A stretch of DNA of 64,000 nt from Limanda limanda (Eukaryota; Chordata; Actinopteri; Pleuronectiformes; Pleuronectidae). The notes beneath the pieces were generated by a model. It was given only the letters and a program-made list of their open reading frames with translations. It was not told the DNA's origin and did not search any database. Numbering within the stretch: the stretch's first letter is position 1; the number at the start of each line of letters is the position of its first letter. Positions 12,801-23,254 of this stretch are shown piece by piece. The DNA lies in the NCBI RefSeq assembly GCF_963576545.1, contig NC_083642.1, positions 4,827,188-4,891,187 of the forward strand, in the 5' to 3' direction. A program made the translations under genes and the position numbers.

Positions 12801-15800
12801 CCGGGGCTGGGACCAAGGCCAGGGCCAGGGCCGGGGCCAGGGCCAGGACCGGGGCCAGTGGAAGTACCGGGGCTGGGACCAAGGCCAGGGCCAGGGCCGG
12901 GGCCAGGGCCAGGACCGGGGCCAGTGGAAGTAGGGCTGAGGAGGGCAGGAGATGGTCAATTGACAGTGAACGCCTAAGAGCCCTTTAGACTCCTTGTGAC
13001 TGCGTGTCCCGGGAGGAATGTGTTTTTTAAGACTCGCTTGAGTAGCATTGCAGGATATTATAGCAACAAAAGAACAAGTTCAGCAGTTTGAGAGGCTGCA
13101 AGCGCTGCAACCTGATGATAGCAAAGGTCAGTGCAGCTCTGAGGCGCCGGAGGGAAATCAGAGGTTAACCAAGGACAAAGCCAACCAATGTTAAAAAAGA
13201 CTTACTGAAGGGGCGGATAAAGAAGTTGAGGAGCCTGCTTATCAACATGATTATGAAATGATCACTAATAGTAGCATACTGGCACCTCTATTACATAATA
13301 ATTATAAGGTATTAATAGAGCAGCTTAATTAGACCAGATTAGTACTTTCAACCAGGGTGATACATTTCTGTCAATGCAGATCAGAGACAAACTCACATCT
13401 ATACTACAGAGTTGTTTGACCTGGGAGTAAATGTCGATAGCTTTTATTTACTATTGCAGGAAAAAGCCAGATGTTAGCAGATTTTTGTCTAATCTAATCT
13501 TTAATTCTGATAACCAAAACTCATATTTTCCTTAAAGTTGCAGGAGATGATGTTTTGTTTGAGACTTAATGAAACACTGTTCTTCCTCTGACACTGTGTC
13601 TCCTCCGTCCAGCTGGAGTCTAAGAACACCAGTGAGAACATTGGATTACAGTTCACTGTCGGGAGGTGATGCACCAACACACACACACACACAGTAACAC
13701 ACGTACACACACACACACACACCTGTTTCATCGAGTCCTTTGAGTCCAGGGCCTCTGGCAGTGGAGTCTGGGAGAAACAGAGAGAGAGAGACGTTATCAC
13801 AGCGGAGCCGTTTCTTCATATCTAAAACGCTCTGAAATAAAGCAGATAACTGGCTCTGCTACGACATTCCACAGGAACAAGCCGGACTGGTCGCTGATGA
13901 TAATCTCACTTCAGTTTGCACCAAATCAAAACACACATAACACAAGCTGGACTGTGCAGATACGAAGAATTATCGTTTTCTTTTCACTGGGATGAGGGTC
14001 AACACAAATACATTATCTAAACCTGTGCTGTGTCACCATTGTGTGCGATGGAGTGTGGGCGGGTGTTGAGTGTGTGGAAAGAAGTGGGAGGACAGAGCAC
14101 ATAGACATCAGCACAGGAACACACACTGAGTCTGTTAACACACGTTCCATTAAGTGAAAAGGTTGCTTCTAACCACAGACTGTGCTTTTCTTATGAAAAA
14201 GCCTTTTGAAAAATCCTCGACTCAATGCACTGCCACGGATACATCACTTTAATCACATGTTGTTTTCTGGAGACTCCCTTGCGTGAGACCAGCACTAACT
14301 TAAAAACCTGCTGGCAAGTACAAATATTCAACATTCCCATGTCTGCACTTCGGCCCAAGTCGTACTTCCTCTTTTGTTGCCTGGTTTTTATGTTTTTATG
14401 ATCCCCACTGTGTACTTTTACTCCCAAGTCAATAACTTTGAGTGAATATCATGCACAGATGTATGCAGACCTTTTCCAATGCAATGTATTATCTGAATGA
14501 AACACATCTCTCCTGATCTGGTTGCTTACATTGCAAGAGCAGGATATTTACCATGAGAAATATGTTTCTTCCTTTATGCTGCATCAATAGCTTACACAGG
14601 AAACTTTCACACACAAACAGTAATTGTGAATCTCGGCTTCACACGAGAAGATACAGTAGCTGACTGTGTTGAGCAGGAATCTGTGATCAATTCTTCATAT
14701 CACTGACACACTTCTGTGAGTGCAGGCCAGCTGCAGAGAGACTTTGAAGCGTGTGCATCACATGATCAATGCCTGAATGGAACATCGCCAACACTTTGAA
14801 GTTTCTCATAAGAAAACTCATTGACTCCCACTGTACGTCTGTTACCGTGGGCGACCAGCCGGAAGAAACACCAAACTAAAGCTGAGTTTTCACTGATTTC
14901 TTTGAAGGACTTTCCATTTTTCAAGCCTCGGTTATGATGCATCGCAAAGATTTATCAGTTTCGATCGAACCACAAATGGCGTCGGCTCCCCCAGAGCAGA
15001 CAAAGAATGTGGAAAGACCGGTGTCCTACAGATACACAATTAGGAACCTCTGTGCACGCGAGCTCCCGCTTTGTGTCCTCGTCTCATCGCTGGCATGCAG
15101 AAGCTCAAAGGACGGGAAGCACGATGCCCGGGCATCTAATGATGAGCTCAGCTTCGTCCCTGTTAGAAGTATCCAACTGTACCAGGCCAGAGAAGGAATT
15201 AGCTTATGCCTCAGAGCCTGTTTAACTGGGCTCATAATTGAATATCACACAACAATGCACAGAGAGACTGGATAATATTTTGGGGGGAAATACTGAACTC
15301 TCCAACTCCCAAACCTGAGCTGTAGTTTATTAAATGAATCTTGTTCATGATGCAGATCTCAAAGCTTTTGTGTCAGTGCCCAACAAACTATGTGGAAAAT
15401 ATAATCATGTGTGTATAATGTCAAGTCGGTGCATTTATTCATTTTATTGTGTTGTCAACACGAACTTTACACTTTTGTAAAAAACCTTGTTAAACTGGCG
15501 AGGACGTCACGCTGGAAGTGCTCTTGTGTAATTTATGACACGTAAGATATCCTGAATAAACACAAACTCAGCAACTCTCAATTAAAGCCGCTCCTGTGAC
15601 ATTTAGGAATAAACAGCTTGTTATATTAAATTGATCGTTAAGCTCCGGGTGTCAAACTGAAATGTCAGATCCAAAACACAATGAGTCTGTTACTGTGGGT
15701 CAGTGTTTAGATAAATATTATTTTATACAAATATTGCTGCTCTTAACCAAGAAGAATGTGTCCAATATACTTCCTGTTTCTGTTGTATTTATATATTTAT

Positions 15801-17729
15801 TAGTACCTGCAATTTATCCATTATGTCCAATAATTCTCATGTCTGCTTAGATATTATATGTATATTGATTCATTGATTTCTTGTATTCAGGTTCATGTAA
15901 TGCTATTGTTTTTCTGTCCCCTATTTATCTATTTATACTTGTATTTATTATTATTATCATTATTTTATTTAGATAGTTTGTATATCTACTTATATAAACT
16001 CTACCACTCCTTTAGTTCTATTGTGCACTTGTCTTGTGTAAGTTCTGACTGAGGATAAAGTGAAACTTGGATCTTGATCATTGTGTGTATTTAGTATAAA
16101 CAACATCAGTGTCTGTATTGTGTTGTATTTGTAACATGTTGAAGTTCAGGAAACAGTCAGTGGAGATTTACAGTCATGTTGTGACCCACTGATGCTGAGA
16201 AGTCAAGTAAATTTAGCAGCTCCGAGCCACTGCTCTGTCTTCCTGTGACCTGCACTCACAACCTCCCCTCTGAGCACTGGAGGTGAACAATAAACAATAC
16301 ACTATTAATAACTGGACTTTAATAAAAACTTTGTAGCCTCGTTACCTTCCTGCGTCCCCACACCCGAGCTGCTGAGACAATAGAGAAATAAACTATGTTC
16401 CTGAAATATCTGCAGCCTGAAGTGTGCCACACACACGGAGGTGAGAGGAAGTGAGGTCAAGCAAAACCCTCTTTTAAACACACTGCACCTCCTCTGGGTC
16501 AGCATCACTTTCTCCTCCTCATCTGCCACTCAGACGGTTTTAAACTTTAGATTAGATTACATTAGATCAGACTGTAATGTCAGAATCTCTTCTGAAATGT
16601 GTCTTGCATCCTAAGACGTCCAAACATATAATTATCAGATAAAAAATATTTCTACAAACATTGAACACAAACAGATGAACATAAAAGGCCTCAGTTAAAT
16701 TCCTTTAACATTCAGAGCCTCGACCGCACTAAAGCCTGATTAGATCTCAAACTATTTGACAGAGGAACAAAAGCGTTCTTCAGCTGGTGGGACTGAGGAT
16801 CTTCTGTTCGATCCCAGGAGCTGATATTCCTCTAATACAACTCGAGAGGGTCAGATGTAATATTACTGTCCAGGGACAACATGCTTTTAGTGTGTTCAGC
16901 TTTAAACCTGAATCACACACTGACACACAGTCTCTGAGCAGATACGCAGCAGTTCTGTCAGTTTATCACCTGGTGATGAAATGTCCTTCTTATTATGTTA
17001 TGATTTCGCCATTAAAATTGAACAGAATTGAATACCTTTTATTTAAGTTCAATCATCTTTTTGCCATGGACTTTTTTGTGAAACACTTGTTTTGATAAGT
17101 GCTTTACAAATAAAGTTATTATTTTTATTCCTATTCTTATTTAAACACTCCCTATACATATTAACAAATAGAGATTTGCACAATACTTTAAATAATAAAA
17201 GCCTTGTTATATTAAATTGTATGTCATTGCACCTGTCTAGACAATTAAATAAAACTAAGCTCTAAAATCAGATTAAGAGACACAAACTCATAGATACTAA
17301 TCGATATGCAACTAAATAAAACAGTAAAACCAACTACTAAAGCTAAAGTTTTGTATTATTTTAGTCTCTCAGTGCAGTAAGGAAAACACTTATATGTTGT
17401 CTAATTCAATTAATTACACTTTAATAATCATTATTTTGTGTTGAAGTCATTAGATGAATATGAAAATCAGGCTGTGAAGTTCTGCTCTTTTTACACTTTA
17501 CTCTCTATGAGTATGATACAATCAATAATGGTCTTCATCACTACTGTCATCTCTCCTCCTCCTCCTCATCTACACCACCTATCCTTCTCTCCCTCTCTGT
17601 TAAATGCACCAGGTATTACAACCAGAAGACAGAAGCAGCGTTTACCCAGCTGATGCCTCGGATGGTCGCCATCTCCCCGGAGCAGCGGTCCGGGAACACT
17701 TGGTAGTTGTGGCTCCGAAAGAGATGCAT
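373..17729 (-). CDS. rapgef3: Rap guanine nucleotide exchange factor 3 (Epac1), complete gene, 27 coding exons
   Basis: This gene encodes a cytosolic, cAMP-activated exchange factor that loads GTP onto Rap1/Rap2. Coding exons, 5' to 3': 17729-17646, 13767-13723, 9408-9302, 9211-9090, 7435-7258, 7167-7083, 6741-6681, 6419-6343, 6256-6110, 6022-5922, 4778-4690, 4586-4495, 4158-4021, 3898-3816, 3692-3662, 3530-3455, 3329-3192, 3057-2960, 2847-2722, 2382-2201, 2089-1999, 1625-1575, 1473-1386, 1282-1218, 1117-1063, 942-898, 491-373. They total 2574 bp, giving 857 residues with every junction in phase. Human EPAC1 is 923 residues (881 in the shorter form). A single cyclic-nucleotide domain after the DEP domain indicates Epac1 rather than Epac2 (rapgef4), which has an extra N-terminal one. 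The neighbour slc48a1 is also next to human RAPGEF3. The start chosen is the first ATG after an in-frame TGA; it aligns near the start of the human short isoform. Confidence 0.93.
529..680. repeat. Dispersed repeat copy A in a rapgef3 intron
   Basis: This stretch shares an ordered set of words with 1718-1965: a TATAAA-ATGGAC start, GAAGCCAAA or TAAAGCCAAA, then CCCCTGGTGG, CTGCA-TATA-GTCATAAA or GTCATGAAA, and a GGACATG-like end. I believe it is a widespread teleost interspersed repeat but cannot name the family. Confidence 0.5.
1718..1965. repeat. Dispersed repeat copy B in a rapgef3 intron
   Basis: Related to copy A at 529-680 and more complete on the right, where it ends with CCATCTTTATTTAGAGTCTATG. 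It lies in the intron between exons 1999-2089 and 1575-1625 and does not touch a splice site. Confidence 0.5.
2851..2897. repeat. (GA)n microsatellite acting as pyrimidine tract
   Basis: About 47 bases of nearly pure GA on the plus strand. On the transcribed strand this is a CT run immediately before the acceptor of the rapgef3 exon that starts at 2847. Confidence 0.9.
2960..3898 (-). CDS. rapgef3: rapgef3 exons for the REM end and Ras-association-like region
   Basis: Exons 3898-3816, 3692-3662, 3530-3455, 3329-3192 and 3057-2960 encode roughly residues 443 to 584. The [15 protein letters not shown] segment and the following [15 protein letters not shown] and VLVKMNSSG blocks correspond to the ubiquitin-like Ras-association region of Epac proteins. 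[13 protein letters not shown] closes it. The 31-bp exon at 3692-3662 is very short but keeps the frame and has good flanking AG and GT. Confidence 0.85.
4021..4778 (-). CDS. rapgef3: rapgef3 exons for the REM (Ras exchanger motif) domain
   Basis: Exons 4778-4690, 4586-4495 and 4158-4021 encode about residues 336 to 442. [18 protein letters not shown] marks the Epac REM start, and [15 protein letters not shown] and [11 protein letters not shown] are further family blocks. The REM domain stabilises the catalytic helical hairpin. The junction between 4495 and 4158 is the weakest in the gene: the donor reads ATG|GTCTAG and the acceptor GCCGAG|CTC. Both are legal GT-AG and keep the frame but are poor matches to consensus, so this boundary may be slightly off. 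Confidence 0.82.
5875..5908. repeat. (GT)n microsatellite
   Basis: Seventeen GT units, lying 13 bases inside the intron after the donor at 5922 of the rapgef3 cyclic-nucleotide-binding exons. Confidence 0.9.
5922..7167 (-). CDS. rapgef3: rapgef3 exons for the cyclic-nucleotide-binding domain
   Basis: Exons 7167-7083, 6741-6681, 6419-6343, 6256-6110 and 6022-5922 encode about residues 179 to 336. [20 protein letters not shown] is the beta-roll start. [16 protein letters not shown] is the phosphate-binding cassette; it has Gln where PKA-type domains carry Glu, as known for Epac. [16 protein letters not shown] is the hinge region that moves when cAMP binds and relieves autoinhibition. [20 protein letters not shown] leads to the REM domain. 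A GT microsatellite (5875-5908) sits just inside the intron after the last of these exons. Confidence 0.93.
7258..13767 (-). CDS. rapgef3: rapgef3 exons for the DEP domain
   Basis: Exons 13767-13723, 9408-9302, 9211-9090 and 7435-7258 encode residues 29 to about 178. The DEP domain targets Epac1 to membranes. Visible blocks are [45 protein letters not shown] and [11 protein letters not shown]. For exon 9408-9302 the acceptor at 9409-9410 was chosen because it gives the same length as human and keeps phase; the nearer CAG at 9399-9401 would not. A 4.3-kb intron separates the first two of these exons. Confidence 0.87.
7436..9089. other. rapgef3 intron without a recognisable gene
   Basis: A 1.65-kb intron. 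AT-rich in 7620-7900. The part from about 8937 to 9060 resembles repeat sequence (tRNA-like phrases such as GAATTGAACC and AATCAAACCTCC in antisense sense) but I cannot assign it. Nothing else is supported. Confidence 0.5.
9635..9698. repeat. Interrupted (GT)n microsatellite
   Basis: Two GT blocks split by an AC interruption, in the large rapgef3 intron. A CT/CA microsatellite follows at 9836-9868. Confidence 0.85.
9836..9868. repeat. (CT)n(CA)n compound microsatellite
   Basis: A run of CT units passes directly into CA units, within the large rapgef3 intron. Confidence 0.85.
10935..11140 (+). repeat. 3' half of a dispersed teleost repeat ending in GGATGGATGG
   Basis: Phrases such as GACTCTAAATTGATGGTAGG, CCCTATCTCAGCTAGGATTGG and a terminal GATAATGGATGGATGG match a very common fish interspersed repeat I recognise from memory, probably non-LTR-retrotransposon related. 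Other partial copies here are at 12030-12125 (reverse), 37175-37259 with 38451-38480 (forward) and 59470-60225 (reverse, interrupted). Family name not certain. Confidence 0.6.
12030..12125 (-). repeat. Partial reverse copy of the GGATGGATGG-type repeat
   Basis: In reverse complement it carries the phrase TTTCTGTGTGGAGCTTGTAT followed by GTTCTCCTCATC, which corresponds to the middle of the same repeat family as 10935-11140. It is degraded and truncated at both ends. Confidence 0.45.
12229..12348 (+). repeat. SINE-like repeat tail
   Basis: CACTGTCGCCATGTG, then AAAGTGCCTTGAGAAGTATG and ACTATACAAATAAA match the tail of a common fish repeat whose typical end reads like GCGCCTTGAGATAATGT. A related tail is at 54512-54650. 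Confidence 0.5.
12694..12932. repeat. GC-rich minisatellite of GGCCAGG / GGACCGG units
   Basis: About 240 bases of 6-mer based units (GGCCAG, GGACCG, GGCCGG) with a larger duplicated block: the segment around 12805-12860 recurs at about 12870-12930, including GGCCAGTGGAAGTA. Long open frames on both strands here are a product of the repeat, not genes. Runs of GGG/GGGG on the plus strand could form G-quadruplexes. Confidence 0.9.
13678..13722. repeat. (CA)n microsatellite overlapping a splice donor
   Basis: On the transcribed strand this reads CAG|GTGTGTGTG, so the donor dinucleotide of the exon 13767-13723 is itself the first unit of the GT repeat. Alternative GT choices within the repeat would shift the frame. 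Confidence 0.8.
13768..17645. other. First large rapgef3 intron
   Basis: About 3.9 kb without a supported exon. Parts near 15.6-16.1 kb and 17.1-17.5 kb are AT-rich and low complexity. Short open frames here have no recognisable domains or splice support. Confidence 0.6.
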
Positions 17730-17753
17730 CGTGTCTCGGATCACAACAAACAA
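17646..17753 (-). CDS. rapgef3: rapgef3 first coding exon and possible upstream extension
   Basis: The ATG at 17729-17727 opens [16 protein letters not shown], ending GISW at a GTAAAC donor (17645). The reading frame continues upstream without a stop to 17753, reading LFVVIRDT. This lines up with residues just before the matching Met in the human long form. An AG at 17755-17754 could be a weak acceptor for a longer isoform; an in-frame TGA lies just beyond it. The surrounding 17.65-18.15 kb is richer in CpG than its flanks, consistent with a promoter. Confidence 0.75.
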
Positions 17754-17792
17754 CTTTCCCAGTCAGAAGACCCGACGCCTCCGGACATAATC

Positions 17793-18009
17793 CACACCAC
17801 CACCACCTCCACCACCACCAGCACCACCACCACCACTGGCTCCTTAAAGTCAGACGACGAGGCTGCAGCGTCTCAGCTCAGCGCTCCGCATGTTGTCCAC
17901 GGACCCACACAGGGCTGCGTGTAGTTCCTGAAGTGTTGTGTTGCTCATTCAGTGCGGACGGGTTGTGTGACAGTGTGCAGCCACCACCCCCCCCCCCCCC
18001 CCCCACCCC
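17793..18009. repeat. (CCA)n run and poly-C tract upstream of rapgef3 start
   Basis: A CAC/ACC trinucleotide run lies at 17793-17837 and a poly-C run at about 17987-18009, in the CpG-richer region upstream of the rapgef3 start codon. They lie in the likely 5' UTR or promoter. Confidence 0.7.
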
Positions 18010-18739
18010 TTGCAGCACAGGCGCACAGTGCTGTTAAGTGTGTGGCTGTGCGTAATGGGTGCGCTCCGGGTGCGTAATGGTGCGTACCGGTGCGCTCCTT
18101 GGCTCCACACTGACCGACCCCCCCCTCTGGCATTCACCACAGTGTAATCAATGCACTTTGTGTGTATGTGGGCAGGTGCAGTTTTTACATTGTACAGCAC
18201 ATCATGTATTAGCTGTTGATATTAGCCCACGTCCCACATAGCTGGGTTTAATATGGCAAACTTAATACAGGAGGCTGGCATGATAATAAACTACCTGTTT
18301 TTTCTTTTAAACCTCACACTAAACTAAAGGGTATTTAAGGCGGCTTAATGTTACATTCAGGTACTGTATGGTTACAACATACGGGCAGCAGAACACTACA
18401 CACACACACACTTATCAAGTCGTGCAGCTGTCTGGCTGAACCGGGTCTGTGGAGGTGGAGATAAACTGCTTCAAGGGCACAAGGCGGTGGAGGTCGGAGA
18501 ACAGCACCTGATCATCAGTTGTTTTTCTCCACTTTCAGTTTGAACACACAACTCGACATGTGTGAGACTGTGACATATACCAATGAGCCGCAGTATGGAT
18601 CCATAAAAACTCAAAACCCGATACTCTATTTAGTTGGTAACAGGTCCATCACTGCTGTTGCTATGTTGCTCTATAACCTCGTCTTTAATATTATTCACTA
18701 ACTTGATTTCTTTTTGTAGGAAAGGAACAGATGACTTAC

Positions 18740-18825
18740 TCCCCCCTTCTTGGATGTAGAGTTTCTCGGTGAAGAACAGATGGATTTGACCAATTTCTCC
18801 ATAGAGAACATGGCTTGAACTGCAT
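18740..18825 (-). CDS. rapgef3: Candidate alternative 5' exon of rapgef3
   Basis: Eighty-six bases are flanked by a strong acceptor (TTTATTTTCCACACAG) and a strong donor (GGGGGA|GTAAGT). Read in the phase set by the candidate exon at 19.4 kb they give DAVQAMFSMEKLVKS and onward without a stop. They join in phase to the extended frame at 17753. One other frame is also open here, so phase alone is weak evidence. Seen: splice signals and open frame. Inferred: use by rapgef3. Confidence 0.35.
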
Positions 18826-19360
18826 CTGTGTGGAAAATAAACAGGGGGACACTTAGTTTCTCTAAGAGCTGCAAAGAAACACCAGTTTGTCACTAATTAG
18901 TCAAATAGATGTGAATCTGCAGATTGGGAAACGCCTGAATTTAAATAGAATTAAAATTGGATATTGGTCAAATGTGTCTCGCAGGCTGGACGTGTTATGA
19001 AAGACTTGTTTAAATACCAGCTATTGTTCCTGTGCAGCGCTGCCCTTCCTGCACCGACTTCAGTTTGCTTTCAGCTTTTCACAAGACGTTTATCTTGCTT
19101 TCAAAGCTCTGGTTGGCTTCTTCCTCTCCTCCAGCTGAGACAATGCAGGAGGGTGATGGAACGATAGAACTGCCTGGAGCTCCTCTACGTTCCTGCTGCT
19201 AAAGATATAACTGATTCTATCTTGGTGAGTTCTCAGTGTGTGGAGGGAACTCAATTTCAATTTCACTTTGAATCTCAAGTCTCATTAATCTCAAGTGCAT
19301 AACAGAACCGAGCGTACATGGCCCTTGTTCGTACTTTGAAGCTACTGTGAAGCAGAAGAA

Positions 19361-19396
19361 TCTATCCATCTATCTATCTATCTATCTATCTATCTA
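19361..19396. repeat. (TATC)n tetranucleotide microsatellite
   Basis: About nine CTAT units with one imperfect unit at the left. It lies 31 bases from the donor of the candidate upstream rapgef3 exon. Confidence 0.9.
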
Positions 19397-19426
19397 AGAA
19401 GGGTAAAAAAAACAATGACTTCTTAC

Positions 19427-19451
19427 CCAGTTTGTTCCAGCTTGGAGTCAT
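19427..19451 (-). CDS. rapgef3: Candidate alternative start exon of rapgef3
   Basis: An ATG at 19451-19449 opens MTPSWNKL and runs to a GTAAGA donor at 19426. Its phase joins the candidate exon at 18825. A pyrimidine-rich tract ending in CAG lies just upstream, so the first exon could start further away. The chain 19.4 kb, 18.7 kb, 17.75 kb stays open, which would extend the N-terminus by about 44 residues, similar to the human long isoform (42 extra). The sequence itself is not recognisably similar to human. Confidence 0.3.
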
Positions 19452-20846
19452 GAGGACGCTCCAGTCCCAGCTGTCCCAAAAGCCAAAGTCGTAAGTAAAC
19501 AAGCAATCAAAGCAAACAGGGGAAAACAAAAATCACTATTTTAAGTGCTGTCGATTAGCTTCCTGTGCTCCGGCTCGAGTTGTGTGACTCTCTGTTTCCT
19601 CCAAAAGCCTCACAGGAACTGTGCGATTTCAAATTTAGAATGTGCACGATGAAAGAATCCAGCTTTGCTTCTCGAAACCTCCTCGGGGGGGAAGTGAAGA
19701 CGATAGTTTTGCTGATAAGAAAGAGCACAGTCCTTTGATAGTATCTGGCACAGCGAGCACATTCAGTGCATGAGAAGGGGGCTTGTTTCAAGGTGTTTAA
19801 GGAAGTGGTGGTTTCAAATGTATAAGTCTTCAGCCACACAAAAGCAACAGATGAATCTACAGTGGGTGGAGACAATCCCACAATTGATTTCTTAATGGAA
19901 ACGAGAAAAAATGTAAGAGCGGTAATTGCTTTGTGGCCCTGGGATTTAAATCAAAGCTTATTAATGCTGGTGCCTTGTTGGATGACCTTGTTACTAGCCG
20001 TGTGTGTGTCTGTGTGTGTGTCTGTGTCTGTGTGAGTGTCATAAGCCACCTTTAGGGACAATCTCAAGTCTTTAATACCAGTTAATTGGGGTTCGCTCAT
20101 CCAACTGGGGACCAAAGCTATATGTCCAAGTGGGAAAAAGGTTGATTTTGGGGTCAGTGTTAACGTCAGTTGCAAGGAGCTTAAGGAAATGAATGTAACC
20201 TGTGTTAAATCGCTCATGTCTCGGGCTGGTCGGTCTCTTTATGTCTCTGGTCCACACTCATTTAAGTCCAGCATCATTGTATCTTAGTCTCAGTGATAAA
20301 AGCAGTAACATAGCTAAAACTTCTGAGCTTAAACAGGTCAGAACATCCACCTGTGAATCGACACTATGGTGGTAAAGTAGCCACTAAGCTCCATCACACA
20401 GGGGAAGTGACTTTCATCCTTCCCCAGGTCACTTTGCTTTGGATGTAAGGTCCTCACGTCCCATCATGCTTGTTTGCCATTCTGAAAATAAATGCTGCCC
20501 TCTACTGAGAACTTAAATGCACTGCACCCCTCATCCAGGGAAGAGGATATTCATATGAGCCCCATTCACATTTTCTCATAAATCCTGATAATGTTATAAG
20601 ACCAAAACTTCCCATATTAACTGGTCCACTTTCTGTATAGAGGTCTTTAAACAAAGGAGATTTGTTCTGTTATGTGAGTAAAATAATAATGTTGTTTGTG
20701 TCTAAATGTGTGTCCCCGTCTCGCTCCCTCTGTCTTTCTGTTTATTTATGTTCTTGCTTCTTTTTAGATCCTCGGGGAATGGGAGTGGGATTTCCTGCGA
20801 CACATCTACGCCCATGGAATGGGTACTTTGCCAACTGCTTTTGTGG

Positions 20847-20847
<1 letters not shown>

Positions 20848-20933
<86 letters not shown>
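20848..20933. repeat. Long (CA)n microsatellite
   Basis: About 43 uninterrupted CA units, with a shorter CA run at 20948-20958. The open frames of His-Thr or Cys-Val repeats across it are artefacts. Confidence 0.95.
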
Positions 20934-20935
<2 letters not shown>

Positions 20936-23254
20936 CTGACAGACAAACACACACACACTTCCTCTCTTCTGGCCTGTTAGCAGTGACATGGAGACACGTG
21001 TTTTATCTGTTTGACCCCCTGGTCAAATGAGGACTCAAGCAGAAAGTAAAGCAGATCCTGCAACATCGTTATAAATACTAACACAACAACAAAACAACTT
21101 GGACTTGTTTTATTTGCCCAAATCTGATGAAAATAAACTGCTAATAAACTCTCTCATAAGACATATAAGTGTAATTGGTCATACAGGACATCAATTGCAC
21201 GGCATTCCATATAACAATAAACATGAAGATGTACAAAATGTGTAAAGCATCAGAATAAGCTATTCTGTTGCATTAGTTTGAGAGGAACTCACCTCTTCAG
21301 TCCGATGGCGTCCACACTTTTTGTTTTTCCACTCTTTGCTTCCTTCATACGTGTGAGGATGATTTGTCTGTCAGCTTCTGTGAGTTGGGGGGCGGTTTCT
21401 GGTCATAGCTTCCTGTATCTTTCCCATTGGTCACAAGGAGAGCGCTCCAGGGCCCGGGCTGAGCACAGCGGTGAGACACAGTGTGTGTGTATTTGTGTGC
21501 GTGTTGAGATAGAATCAGAAACAACAGCACAGACTTTAGTGCTCTCAGATTTGCTTTGACTTCACAGCAGTAAATAAGAAGTGTGGTTTTCCTCAGTGAC
21601 CTCGGTGACTGCAGCAGAGCCGTGACTGACCACTGACACAGTTTGAAGCTTTTTCCACGCTCTGCATTATGTGTGGCACTGCTGTTTCATAATGAATCTG
21701 TAAAAACATTGCTTCCAGTCAATAATACAATTTTTCTTTCATATTTCCTGCAGAGGAACTATATTCTTGCCGGATTTAATCTACCCAGGGTCTTATTTAG
21801 ATGTGATATAGTATGTACGTATATTTCAAATTGTGCATCCTTACTCTTCGTCTGTCTTTTGTTTTCTTTCTGTCTGACTGTGTCTTGTGTTCAAGTTAAC
21901 TCCTGCAGTGACCCCGGACATACAGGCGGTCATCAGAAGTATCTCCTGCAGCAAAGCGTCTGACCCACAGAGGCCTGATGAAGAGACAGGAGACACCGTG
22001 ACATCCTGAGCACAGAGGAGCTGTTCTCCAACATGCGCCTGCAAAGCAGCGTGGAAAATGCACAAATTCACTGAGGAGAACTTGTTCCGTGTAGAAGGCA
22101 GATGATAAATAAATCCCATGAGCAATTATTCTTGGGAAATATCATGTCCATGCGTGTATGGCGTTACCCAGTCGCATCCCAGTATGTTTTACACATATCT
22201 TTGTCAACTTCTTCATGTCACTGAAAGGGAAAATGTTTTAAAAGATGTCCTCATCCATATCCAAGTCTTTTAACTGATTAGTACATTGCCTCCTTTTTGT
22301 TGTCTTTGTTTTTTGTTTCAATCCCTTTGCTCTGCAGTTTTTCTAATTTAATTTTACACCTCATTGATACATTTTAAAGTATTATACAATGTTGTTATCT
22401 CTACCATTGTGGAATGAATTTTGTTCATGCTGTCTCTTTGTTCCTAATGTTGGATAATACAGTTTATCAAACATATTGTTTGTTCTGTTTAATGCACTTT
22501 GCTTGAAGTTTAATACGATATAATAATACTGAACTTTGTTTGAAGTTAAGTGTTGAATAATAAAAACAAACTTGAACTCTATCAACCCAGACACATGCTC
22601 AGAATGGAGCGATTACATCAGAGGAGTGACTTTACATTTCCCCCTTTCCTCCACTAGGGGCAATGTTGCATTTAGAAGCGGGTTTCCTCTGAGCAAAGAT
22701 ATCAAAGATGAAAAAGATTCGATGCGATGGAGGAAAAAAGCCTGAAAAACACCACGTCATACTAATTAATTTCATTAAAAACATCCATTATATGTTTTAT
22801 TCCATGTGTTTGATAAGAACAAAGCAGAAATAATCACAAAAACGTCAAGGAAACGTGATTGTTGTGATGTATCTGGTCGTCGGGCTTCGAACCGGAAGCA
22901 GCCCGCTGCCGACCGGAAACCAGCCTGTAGGCGGTGACTCCTCTTGTCTCCTCCGTCATCTTCGAGCCTGTGAGATAAACAGCTAGCTTGATGTTTTGTA
23001 GCCTCCTCGTTAGCCGGAAACTCGAATGCTTTCTCTTTCGTTAGATTCCTGTTGAAAAACCACACGAATTACAGTCAGTTAGATATTTAAAAAGCCAATT
23101 TTTCACTCCAGCTGATCCAGGACTTTCATCCGGTTGTTTTCCTGCCAGGAAATTACATAACAATGTGGAGCTAAACCGAAGAATTAGCTTAAAACCTCGT
23201 CTTGTTTTTAAATAACACGTCTTTCTGGAACCAGGAGCTGAGTTATATGAGACG

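Larger units (their letters stand above)
9409..13722. other. Large rapgef3 intron
   Basis: A 4.3-kb intron between the second and third coding exons. It contains the microsatellites, the GC-rich minisatellite and the repeat fragments listed separately. No coding exon could be supported in it. Confidence 0.7.
18826..22800. other. Spacer between rapgef3 and slc48a1
   Basis: The two genes diverge from this region, so it should hold both promoters. Apart from the candidate rapgef3 start exon at 19.43 kb I see only a (TATC)n run (19361-19396), GT-rich sequence at 19.99-20.04 kb and a long CA array (20848-20933). No other gene is supported. Confidence 0.6.

Noticed and set aside
12484..12988. Long Ala/Pro/Gly/Arg open frames on both strands
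   Set aside because: They are produced by the GC-rich 6-mer minisatellite; no stops occur because of the repeat unit, not because of coding.
373..17729. Naming the exchange factor rapgef4 (Epac2)
   Set aside because: Only one cyclic-nucleotide-binding domain, no N-terminal extra one, and slc48a1 is adjacent as for RAPGEF3; some segments do resemble Epac2, as expected for paralogues.
20662..21030. His-Thr and Cys-Val repeat open frames
   Set aside because: They are translations of the CA/GT microsatellite.
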